Shown here: one piece after another, positions 1-11,600 of the stretch
How positions within the stretch are numbered: position 1 is the first letter of the stretch
Layout: the number at the start of each line of letters is the position of its first letter
From: Paralvinella palmiformis
Lineage: Eukaryota > Annelida > Polychaeta > Terebellida > Alvinellidae
DNA: 64,000 bases
Assembly (NCBI GenBank): GCA_025642065.1
Contig: JAODUP010000030.1
Span: 1-64,000 of the forward strand
Reading direction: 5' to 3'
Notes under the pieces: generated by a model
The model's input: the letters and a program-made list of their open reading frames with translations, nothing else
Told to the model about the DNA's origin: nothing
Databases searched by the model: none
Position numbers and translations under genes: made by a program

Positions 1-94
1 TGTTTTAAATCTCATTACAAACATATTACCTGTATTTAGGTAAAATAATATTACCGAAAAAGATTAACTGTGTTTTTGGGATACAATAGAGAGA

Positions 95-205
95 CAACAG
101 GCATAGAGCATCAACATATCTAAACATCCTTCGAGACCTACCTCCATAAATCTAAATATAAATACAGCTATACGTACATTAATCTAAAAATTAAATGTTC
201 CATAC
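95..205. repeat. Dispersed repeat, copy 1
   Basis: About 110 bases nearly identical to 30080-30184: both contain gagcatcaacatatctaaac, acctacctccataaatctaa and aaatgttccatac. Family unknown. Confidence 0.75.
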
Positions 206-772
206 CTCCACATATTGATACATGTATGCGTATACGTAAGCATGTGTCTGTCTACTCATCCCTGTGGGAACCAGCTAATTTGCTTTTCGTACCCGACAAA
301 TATGTCACGCCCACAGGAAGCGGCTACGCACACGTACAAAAAGCGGAAGACGTAAAAACATACCATTTGATACCACAGCTCCAAAAACACTTGTGTGGTT
401 CAATGGTATTTACATACATATCATAACTACATTGACACCACAGTTTACATTCAACAGTAATATTTCTGTGGTCCAAAAGAAACCTGTATATAAAACATTT
501 TGACACCCCAGACACCTCAGTTAGGCCTTTTATATACCCTCCGCGTGTTAACAAACATTACAGTTTGTTCACCACAAGAGAATGTACACTAACTCAGTAT
601 GGACTCATGCACTGACGTGATTTTTATAAAATAAAAACAAAGTAGCAATACTGCACAATGGATTATTATTGGACTAGAACGATATATCGTCTCAAACCTG
701 AGTAAATACTATGATTTACTCGAACCTAACAGCTAATTAAGGGATTATAATAGCTATACATTCAACAATTTT

Positions 773-774
<2 letters not shown>

Positions 775-829
<55 letters not shown>

Positions 830-851
830 TAGAGTGTGTGTGTGTGTGTGT
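775..851. repeat. Compound microsatellite (TA)n(GA)n(GT)n
   Basis: Three dinucleotide tracts follow one another directly. Confidence 0.95.
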
Positions 852-921
852 AATATGTCAACTGAATCAATCCGGACAAGATTCATGGTAAACTTTGTCT
901 GCTGAAAATATATTATTTTCA

Positions 922-981
922 GACCTGTGTCACGATGATTAATGATTGTTTGACCTGTGTCACGATGATTAATGATTGTTT
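922..981. repeat. Perfect 30-base tandem duplication
   Basis: 922-951 and 952-981 are identical (gacctgtgtcacgatgatta...). It lies just upstream of the SINE at 1015. Confidence 0.9.
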
Positions 982-1014
982 GTGTTTGATATAAAACAGC
1001 CTTACTGTGTGAAT

Positions 1015-1209
1015 GATGATGATGATGATGATTGATGTTTTACGGCCACTTTTGTGCACACGATAGGCTAAATGGGCCGAGCGACCCCCAAAGGTAATGA
1101 GGCGAAGTCAAAGACGAAACAACTTTCAGATATGCCCACGCCGAGATTTGAACACGAGTGGTAGTGATCTGTGGTCCAGCACGCTACCGCTAGACCACGG
1201 AGGCGCCCT
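1015..1209 (-). mobile_element. tRNA-derived SINE (family A), full copy with 15-bp target duplication
   Basis: Read on the minus strand: a tRNA-like head (cctccgtggtctagcggtag, A box) with B-box-like gttcaaatctc, a body (cataTctgaa...gtggccgtaaaac), and a (ATC)n tail. The 15-base direct repeat ccttactgtgtgaat flanks it exactly (1000-1014 and 1210-1224). The perfect duplication implies a recent insertion. Confidence 0.9.
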
Positions 1210-1250
1210 CCTTACTGTGTGAATAGTAAATAGAATAATGTAATGACAGT

Positions 1251-1253
<3 letters not shown>

Positions 1254-1288
<35 letters not shown>
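1254..1288. repeat. (TA)n microsatellite
   Basis: About 17 units, ending exactly where the LINE fragment begins. Confidence 0.95.
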
Positions 1289-1290
<2 letters not shown>

Positions 1291-2985
1291 AGATTCCCAT
1301 TAAAAATAATAATGATGAAATTAAACTGCTATTTGTTAATATTTATATGCGATTAGACTGTGCTGATAATACAGATGATTTCATGCAGTATTTGTCTAGA
1401 GTTAATTATATTTTTGAACCATACCCTACTCCATATGTGTACGTTATTGGTGACTTTAATGCCAATGTAACCATTAACAACAACCAGTGTAGTTCTAAAT
1501 TTGGTGAAACTTTATTGAAGTTTTGTTATGATGAAGGTGTTTTAATGGCTGATTATGACTACCTTCCTAATGATTCATACACTTTTACTAGTTATGCACA
1601 TCATACTGTCAACTGGTTGGATCATATACTTACAACCAGCACCGGTCGGGATCTAATAGAACATATTGATGTCGTAAACAGTTTTGTATGTTCTGATCAT
1701 CTCCCACTATTGTTACTTTTGAACTGTGAGTGTTTTCATGTTATGGAACATAACGAATGTAATTGATTGGTCCTCCATCGATTGTCCTTCAGTTGGCGGA
1801 TATCACAATAAAACTTCAGTTGTTGTGTAATATTACTCTTGATTATGATATGATTAGTTGCAATGAAATATCATGTAATAATTCAGATCATAAATTAGCT
1901 ATAGACATTATGCATTTATGTATCATTAAGGCTCTGTGTGACTCTAGTCACAATTTGATTCCTGTTGGAACCAAAAGAAAATTTCAGCCTATAGCTGGGT
2001 GGAATGACTATATTAAAACAGCTCACTCAGATGCCCGGGAGGCCTTTTTACTTTGGCAGTCTAACTCTCAGCCGAGATTTGGACCCATATGTGACATCAT
2101 GAATTCATATGTGCTAGATTCAAATAATGTTTGCGTTTTTGCAAATCCAATGAAGATTTAGCAAACAAGCTTCTGTTAAATGATAATGTATGTTTCTGGA
2201 AGGAAGTTAGCAAGATGAACCGTACTGGTAGTAATGTTCTACCCTCAACAATAAATGGTGTTACAGGTGAAAATAATATAACTAAGGTGTGGTATGACCA
2301 CTATTACAAGTTGTTGAACTCAAATGGAAAAACTTCTAATCAACCCTATGTTGAATCTAGCATGCAATTAATAAACTTAAAATACCTATTTTAAGTGCAG
2401 GTACTGACTCTATGCAAGGTGAACACTTTAAGTATGTAGAATCTAAGGTTACTGCATGGTTTGTTATCAATGTTGTTTAATGCCATGTTTCTACACAACC
2501 ATTTTACCTTATAAGCTTATGGAGACTATTATTGTTCCTATTATAAAGAATAAAAAGGGTATTATTACAGACAAGGGCAATTACAGGCCTATTGCCATTA
2601 CGAGTGTTGTTTCCAAGATCTTGGAACTCTTATTGTTGGATAGACTACTGTTTCAGTTGGAAACTTCTAGTAATCAGTTTGAATTTAAAAGTAAATATAG
2701 TACAGACATGTCTGTGTACACTCTTAAGCAGATAACAGAATATTATAATTAACGCTCTAGTGCAGTATATATTTGTTATCTTGATGCATCAAAAACATTT
2801 GATTGTATTAGTGAAAGAAACTTATTAAACGTAATATCGATATCACTTTGATCCGTCTTCTCATATTCTGGTATTGTCAAAAACAAATTGTGTACGTTGC
2901 GGTAACCACTTCTTTACTGTGTCCAATGGTGTAAGACAGGGTGGAATTATGTCACCTGTGTTTTTTAATATATACAATTCTCAAT
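1287..2985 (+). mobile_element. Broken LINE: endonuclease end plus start of reverse transcriptase
   Basis: Translated pieces show an APE-type endonuclease (VIGDFNAN, NWLDHIL, SDHLP), then a linker, then reverse transcriptase blocks (NYRPIAITSVVSKILE, YLDASKTFDCI, VSNGVRQGGIMSP). Several stops and frameshifts; it is truncated within the endonuclease at the 5' side and before the catalytic (Y/F)xDD box at the 3' side. Resembles CR1/L2-type LINEs. Non-functional. Confidence 0.85.
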
Positions 2986-5380
2986 CACATTATGACAACA
3001 TTCAAGAGACAAGGCTCAATGTATTAAAGAATTTATTCATTTCTTCAAAGTGAATATCACTCTGCATTTAAACAAAACAATACTGTGAGGAAAGAAATGG
3101 AATCAATGATAATCAACCACAAACAGAAATAAGAACACAAACATTGAAAACCTGACAACTATCATTAATAACAGGTCCAACCTCTGTTAGACATCTGACA
3201 GGAATACTACCACAGAGAATAACAACACAGAACATGATACATCCCGTGAATAGAACATTCACAAACCAAGATAACAAGACATGGAGACATATCCCTGATG
3301 CCCTCCCATTGTCACCATGCAGGACCATTGTGAAACCTGCTTTACTAGACTGACCATTACTAGATTGAAGCATAGTCTATATTTTTCTAACTGAAGAACA
3401 GAAAACAGCATTTCACATTAAACGTTTGGTAGGAAATAAATGCTTACAATCTCTGCTCACTAACTAACATATTATAGTAAACTCTCCATGTAAATATCAC
3501 CCACTGTGATCTAATTAAATAAACATTGTGCTGTTAACATCAAATAAATAGAATCTGGTAGCCATACAGAGATTATTAGAATGTTACTGACAAAACAGAT
3601 GGGATGTCCATCAACAATAAATGTGTATAAAAAGAATGGTTGCATAACATGGAAATGTTTATCTACAAATATGTAACTTTATAAAATAGTGGCTTCTCTG
3701 CAATGATAATTGTATGGATTGTCCATATTTTAATATAAACAGATAACAAATGTGAGCATGGTTGTATGCCTATACACACACACACACACAAACACAGAGG
3801 AATGTAGAAAAATATGAATTATTACCATAACCATGACTATCTATGAATACCATATAAATACCAAATAATCAATAATAAATATAAAATAAAATACAAACTT
3901 TAAAGGACATTTTTTTTGGAATGTTTCCTATTTCTGGAAGATGAGTGCATAGATCAAGAAAATGACTAATCCGTATGAACAATAGAAAATACATAAACTA
4001 AATTAAGGATCATCATTAAAAAGAAACATATTTACACCGCAGAGAGGCTTGTCTATCGGTTACTAGAAATATCATTTCATTATATTGCATTGCATTAAAA
4101 TTCGTCCACAGTGTATATGATAACTTTAAAAGTGAAGCTAACTTCTAACAACATTGCATATAGATTAGTAAAAATAACAACTGTTGATCCCACATCATAG
4201 TATCACAAGTAACAAGGCATTATATCATCCTCAGCAGTATGGAATATGATAACAACAGAAAACATGATCACATCGGTAAATCACAACATCGTCTGCGTGC
4301 CAATTATAGACCAATATCTACACATCTGTGGCACATGAGAAACAAACATAAACAATCAATATACAAATTATTAGTGACACAAATAGCAAATATTTAACAC
4401 ACACTAACGTGATATTTAGCGCATGAAAAGTTACCGTTTAGGAATGAAGAAGTGCCGAGAAAATGAAACATTTATACACGTCTGACAACAACAAATAACT
4501 TCAAAAAGTTTGTTTGCATAAAAAAAGAAACGGGAGAGACTGAAGCATGGATGTTTAAATTCCAAAGTTCTTACAAATAAAACTGATTGAATGGCATGTG
4601 TCAGAGACACGTATTAAGTCAGGATAATATCTGCTAATTGCTGGTTTATAAGCCAGTAATAACCAATACAAATATTTTACTTTTGGATCATCTTATAATA
4701 CTATACTATGTTGACTGACATTTGATCATTAGTTGGATGTAAACAAAAAGATGTTCTTGTATGGCATTAAGACATATTGGTTTATTAAATAACTTGTCAG
4801 TCTGTCATGCAGCAAATACACAACAAAGTAATAATGCCAACCCTGTACAGAAACGTTATGTCCTACAATGTTCTATGAGCTAAGTAATTAAAATTAAGAT
4901 TCAATTTTTAGACAGCAGATGGTGCTGCCCCCATATGACCTGCGTATATGATATGTACAATATGAGCATTGCTCCTGCTGCATCCCCGTAAAAATACAAA
5001 ATCTATAATCTGGAGCATAGTTTGGAGATTATAATTCAATACATCTCTACCATTAAAACAAATCATCATATACAAATACAAACTGCATCAATGCTATGCT
5101 ACATATTTGAAAACATCATGTACAAATAAGAAGAAAACCTAATCACATCGACTCACACAAGAATCATGAATGTCCGACTAATGCTGTGCAGTGAAATGAA
5201 TTATTCTTCACTCATAAAACTCACAATCTATAAAGCGTCTCATGGCAATGGATTAAGTGGCTATAAATTCAGCAATATCTAGAAACACAAACATATAAAA
5301 CACCTTCATTTTTGTATTTTATAATTTATTCCCCAAACAACAATTAGCTTAAGAAAATCATGAAGGAGATACTTTCAAGT
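2986..5380. other. 3' flank of CASZ1
   Basis: AT-rich, with no convincing coding frame, domain or mobile element. Contains two candidate polyadenylation signals for CASZ1 (near 5325 and 3028) and a short CA tract near 3775. May partly be 3' UTR. Confidence 0.5.
5325..5330 (-). terminator. Candidate polyadenylation signal of CASZ1
   Basis: AATAAA on the minus strand about 50 bases after the CASZ1 stop. Another AATAAA occurs near 3028-3033, so a longer 3' UTR is possible. Confidence 0.4.
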
Positions 5381-7811
5381 TCAGTGTGGTTTAGTACGAT
5401 GGGCGGTAACTTTGATGGCCTCTTTACAAATAAATGGACATTTGAGACAATGGAAGTGAGTCGACTTCCTTGAGAACTCACAATCAGGTCTGGCACAGTC
5501 TACACTTGCTCTGTATTCCTCGAACTCATCACCCATCAGATTGATCAGACGACGGTGACGTTCACTGTGTTGGGTCCATCGTGAGAGGTCGCAGAAAGCA
5601 TAGCCACAGTTATTCTGCGAAAAAGTGATAATGAGACTGACTCTGGCGATATGCACAACGTTCAAACTGACAATCTTCATTGTATTTGTATTGTCTGTAT
5701 CCTTCTACACTGCTGCCTTCCTTCTCAGTGATTGGCTGATTAATGCTAGTATTAGAAGTTGGTGGGGTAGATGAAGGCAGTGAATGGTCGCTGGTAACGG
5801 AGTGACTGGAAGAAGGGATCTGGGTTTTCATAGAACATGGCTGTCGAGACACAACAGCATGATCAGAGATCTGTGGTTTGGGGCTGACTTCACTTGGCTG
5901 TGGACTACCAACCCAATTCAACTTCCCTGTGGATTCGTCAGTCTTAATGAAGTCTTCATTTTTCTTCGAAATACATTTCCTGGTAGATCGCCTTCTCATG
6001 ATCTCATTACTGGCTGATTCATCAGCTCTTTTTATGAGCCCAAGACTCTGGAGTAGTTCATGTCGTGCTGACTCAGGATCAGTTTCTGATGTGGCTGGTA
6101 GATTCACTTGGGCTGCTGATTTGGCCTCTTGTGGAGCTGTATTAGCTTCACGTGGTGATGATGATCTGTTGGCAGACAGTGACAAATCCATCACAACATC
6201 AAGACTATCACTGTCAACATTGTCCTGGTCAAAACCTTTCGAAAACAGTTTAGAAAATGTTCCGGGGACAAGATTTAGTGAGTTGCTGTTCTCTTCGCCA
6301 TCAGAACAACTCTCCCCCATTTCCTCAGCTGGTACATTTGACAGCTGATCAGACAGAGGCACCACTCTACCCTGTAACATGTCAGACTTGTCAACATGGA
6401 AACCATGTTTTGTCACATGAGTCTTCAACCGCAAAGGATCAGAGAAGGCCTGGTTACAGTCAAAACAGTGGAAGTGGTCCTTCTTTTTCAGCTTGCAGAA
6501 AGGTCGTCCACAGTTCTGATTGGGAGAGCAGTGCATCTTGACAAGAAGGTTTACCCAACTGGTCTGTGGCATCACTTTGGGTACCTTTTGTTGGAGGAGG
6601 ACAGTAAGTCCAGGTTGGTTATTGGAGATGGTGGCCGGTATTGGCTTACTGGATGTAACAGATCCACCACCTGTTACTGGTTTTGGAGCAATAGTAATCA
6701 GTTGTGGAGTGAAGGTCATGCTGCTATCCACTGGCTTTATGACTGGACTGGCCATCAGTGGCATGTGAGCTGTGACTGGCAGCAGCTGAGAACTGCTTGC
6801 CGCTGATTTGAATATCAAAGGTGCCGTTACGCCAGTATTAACCAGTGGCCCAGCATGAGTTGGTATAAGCTTCGACATACTGGTAACCGGTAGTGTCGTT
6901 GTTACTGGAGCTATGATGATCGGCTGGATGCTGCCAGAAGATGTCATACCGTGGGATGGCTGAGGATGTCTTGGTGGCATGGCTACCATGATGGGAGCAG
7001 TCTGCGTCACTTGAACAATCCCAGCACTAAGAGTGCAGGTGTTGGATGCCGTTGTGGGGAAGTGAGTGTTTGTAGCCCTGACCAGACCTGCAGGTGCAAT
7101 ACTTACCATCTGTTGGGCATGCGTGACAGACATTGGCATGATGGGAACAGTTTTGTTGGAAAGGAATGCCATTGTGGGAACGGCAATTGTTGGCGAGTGT
7201 GTCAGACCCATTTCAGCCATCCTGTGTTTTTTATCATGCTGAGCCATGGTGGACACTCGGACAAATGAGTAATCACAGTTTGGACGGACACAGTGGAAAT
7301 GCCTTGTTGCCTTGTTGTTGTGACAATGTGGACGACGACAGTTCACAGTCCTGTCAAAGAACTCAAATCCCTCGAGTATGTGGATGTAGCTGTGGAAATC
7401 CTTGGCGTGTAAACTTAGTAGATCTGTGTTGTCTGTGGCATGATGGCAACGTTGACGTATGCAGTGATAATGTCCCTTTGCGGCGAATATACACTTCTCA
7501 TCTGGACATGGATCACTTGGTGTGAATTTCTTAAAGCCACTGCTGATACAATGGTCTGGACCATGGAGTCGTGCTTGAGTCAAAATCTGCTCATCGGTCA
7601 TCTCAATTTTAGGTACTTGAGTAATCTCCTTCCTCTGGTATTTTGGTGGCCGACCACGTCTACGCTTCAGACCCGGAGATGTACCAACTATAGGACTGCT
7701 GCCCGATAGACGTCTTCCTTGTGCGGCACGTGAATACTCGTGTAGTTTGTAATGCTCCATACGGCTGAACACTGGGTCTGATCCAGCACTGATGACATGT
7801 TTACAGTCGGC
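5381..7811 (-). CDS. CASZ1: CASZ1 terminal coding exon, fingers 6-11, with frameshift
   Basis: Acceptor atttctag; the stop codon is TGA at 5381-5383. It closes finger 6 (ADCKHVIS...HYKLHEY), then carries an AT-hook-like RRRGRPPK, fingers 7 and 8 (CPDEKC...; CRRPHC...), a Thr/Pro/Val-rich linker, finger 9 (CGRPFC...HFHCFDC), an acidic/Ser linker with VVMDLSL, and fingers 10 and 11. The exon is 2431 bases, one more than a multiple of three. Reading is open from 7811 to the second cysteine position of finger 10, then hits a stop at once. The following finger sequence ([16 protein letters not shown]...) is fully conserved but in another frame. The switch sits at a run of five A on the plus strand (5620-5624). 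Confidence 0.93.
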
Positions 7812-8613
7812 CTAGAAATAACACACAACATTACAATAAAAGATATGAAAGATAAAAATAAAACACTGTTAAACAAATTGATATTATAATTGATGAAGAA
7901 ATATTTAAATACCATCCTTACAAGTAACCATGTAATATGCTTGTTATATCCACACACAAATGTTAAAACTAATCTATTTCACCCTTTCTGAGTCAGGTAT
8001 TTAACTATACATTTTAACATATTTATATAAAAATGTAAACCTGCTATCTAAATATTTCACTGTTTGTTAGACATCTCGTATTGATCGTATAGACAATATA
8101 CTATGTTTGGAAATTTGATATATCATATATTATTATCTTTTTTAATGTTCTGTATAATGAAGTGATGCCTTCCAAGGAATATTAAACTGCTATCTGAATG
8201 AAACTCAGTATAGTGAGAAAAAGAGAAAAGTCCCTAAAACACTTCTTGCTTGGTAAAACAGACTTCTCTAAAGATGATTAAGACAATAAAAATGATAAAA
8301 ATCTATCAAAATATTATAACTAGCAAATTATATTCAAGGATAACCTTACCCATAAACAATGATAATGTTTCTCTTTGCGGTTATACTGACAATTATCTGA
8401 ACAGGAAACGTTCTCTTCATAAACCATAAACGTTAATGATGTTATACGTTCTTGTTGCTCATGTAACCTGTATGAACATAACAGAAAGTAATTTTTCTAT
8501 TATTAGCAGTTTGTTTTGGAATTTGCTTTACATCAACAATAGTCTTTATTGAACAAATCACATGAAAGTCATAAAATTCTGCTTTTATTTTCTTAAGTAA
8601 AGCAGGATTAGAA

Positions 8614-8654
<41 letters not shown>

Positions 8655-11600
8655 AAATTATATAGTGATCTGTTAATGGTTAGTAATGAAGTTGTAAGTT
8701 CTAAATATAACAAGAAAAAACTAAATCAATGCAAAACAAATTTATATTCCTGGAGAAGTGTGTTGGAGACAAACTCCGAAGGCATCATATAAATAAAATG
8801 GAAGGGTCCAGCACGTAATGAATTTGTTAATCACCCAATCTGGTTTCACTCCAACCATGGTCATGCAAAACCACTTGGTAATAAAAATATGATTCTGGGT
8901 CATCATATACTTACTTGGCATGTTCTCGTACGCGATCTTTAGATCTGAACAGCATACCACAGTTGACTGTGTTACAGTGATAGTGATCCTTGTACAGAAA
9001 TTGACACCTTGAGTGGCATGGATCATTAGCTGTATATCTGGAAAAACAAAATGTTATATTAACTCAGTGTTTTATTAACTCTTATAATAGGACCTTACCT
9101 ATCCCTTTCTAAAAACACATTAATTTACGTTGACACAATAGCAGTTGGCTAGACATTACAGCAGTCCTATTATTTATATTATTTTCCCCCATTTCCCTAA
9201 TGATTCAATACGCTATACACATGTCATGTTCCACATACCTGGTAAGAAACTTCTTCCATGATTCATCTCTTTCTTTCTTCTCATTAACAGGAGGCGACAC
9301 CTTTGGTACAAATCCTCCAGGTCCGACGGCTGTTGTGGGCGATGGTGCTCTAACAGCGTTATTGGGACCGAGCGGTACTGAGCCAGATGATGGTGAAGTG
9401 ACTACGCCAACTTCTGTCAGACTGCTATTTACTGATCCAGCAGACTGGCCTGGTATGGGCAGAGTCAGCGAGTCATTCAGCGGATGATTACTTAACTTGG
9501 AGACCAGTTTTGCGATCGTGGATGATGGTACTTTGTGTTCTGGACTACAGTCAGCTGACTCAATCTTCATGGCAGCTGATGTGGGTATACCTGGCTCTGG
9601 ATCACCTGGAGTACTTGGTAGTGATGTCATGGACATATCCTGACCATGTGACAACACTTCCGAGGTAGATGATGATGTTTCTGAAACACTCACATTCAAG
9701 GGATGGTTCACATTTGTGAAGTCCTCCCCACTGGCACCTTCAGTCTTTATTGTGTTTGCATCGCTGAAGCCTGCTATAGAGCAAGGAAGTATTTGTTGCT
9801 GTGGAATGGTCAGCGACTGGGTTTTGTTTGGACTAATCTTAAAATGACGGTAAGCACTATCATAGTTAGCACGTTCATGTCTCCTTTTATGGGAGTACAA
9901 TTGTCCAGTGGAGTGTAACACATAATGACAACCTGAAAATAATGAATATATCAATACACTTACTAACACACTTAGAAGTCTACGTCATTTCTTGTCTGTT
10001 ATTAAATTAAATGTAATTGCTTAGTCAGTTTTATGCACTATTTGCTAAATCAGTCATGCAATCCCCAGGGATGGAGATAACACTCTGCTGGAAGTAGAAC
10101 CTATGAGCTTAGAGGTCCTAGAATAACCGTGTCATAAATCTTAGCAGTAAAAAATATACCTTTCAGCTTACAAACAAACCAATCACTGAATGAATAAGAC
10201 ACAACTTGTAGCAAATAATAAATGGCTTGTATTAGAGAAAAATAGTTGCTAATTGCTAATAAGACAAGTTATAATACATACAAAACTGTTGGCTTCACAA
10301 TATCAAAATATTTCCTATGTGTGATTTTAGATGATAACTGAAATCGCATCCTTGCATTTAACAATTATAATGTGAAACACATAGTTGTATTATGTAACCT
10401 AAGTTCCACATTTTACAAAATATATCTATTCATTGATTGAGTATAGCAGGGCAGACAATAGTGCTTGTTTTAAAAGAAAAGATGCATCAAGTGTGTGATC
10501 CAGAGATTATTAGCCCACTAAATCCATACCTGGTCTAATACAGTGTATATGGTTACTAGTTTTGCTGTATCGACATCCAACAAAACTACAATGTTCGTAC
10601 TTCATAAACTTCTTAAACCCATCTTTTGTAAGCATCTCATCCTTCTGATGATAAGCCTTGTGCTTCTCTGAAACATTTGACAGGACAAAAATGATAAAAG
10701 ATGATAAGACTATTACTACTATAAAAGATTACATGAATTATACTGTAAAAAGACGACATGAATACTCCTATAAATAATTTACAATCACTTATCAAGCTTA
10801 ATAGAAGTGCAAATCATATAATGAATGAAGCAAAATAAGTACGAACACAATCAAATCATTTACCCACATCTTCATTTTGTGAAAAAGTGTTAACATTTAC
10901 TCAATTAACGAAGAGCAAATTGGTGCTCACCACAGTTGTCATTTGATATTAAATGCCCTACTTGGCAAATATAACAATGACTTGATCAAAAATGTGATAC
11001 AGCACTGGCTACTGAAACAAATAAGCCAGAAGAAGGCCTTCTCACTTGATATTTAGACTCAAACTAAATTAAACTTTATTTAAGGTTAGTGTATCCTCAA
11101 TCAACATCACTGGTCCTAAGCTGATATTATTATCTAAATCAGGAAATGATCACCATAGCACATAAACTTAACCTATTTACAGAATATCAAAAACTATCAA
11201 AAACACAAAACTTTAAGTGATATTTGAGCATAGATTAATTCAAAATCAGTGTAAAAATACCAGAGTCTGTTTACAGCAGTCATTGGAAATGGACAAGAAA
11301 TCAAAATAATGCATATGACATTACACTTTGACACTATACAATTATCCATTTCTAAATAAATCAAATTTCATAAATTTAATATGACGTGAAGAATTGTCTT
11401 TCCCAATTACAAAAACAAATGACTTGCATTCCATATTAAAGGAATCGTCTTTCTCATTTATCTAGCAAACAGCCCCCCCTCCCCCCCCCAGCCATGTGTC
11501 CCATGTATGACCAGTGTCAAGGGCAAACAAGTCACATACTTACTTTCCTAATATGCTAAAAGAACACAAATAAAAGGATTTCAATATATCACAAACAAAC

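Noticed and set aside
5784..7709. Several plus-strand open frames of 70-156 codons
   Set aside because: They lie opposite the terminal CASZ1 exon and arise from its coding sequence; none shows a domain.
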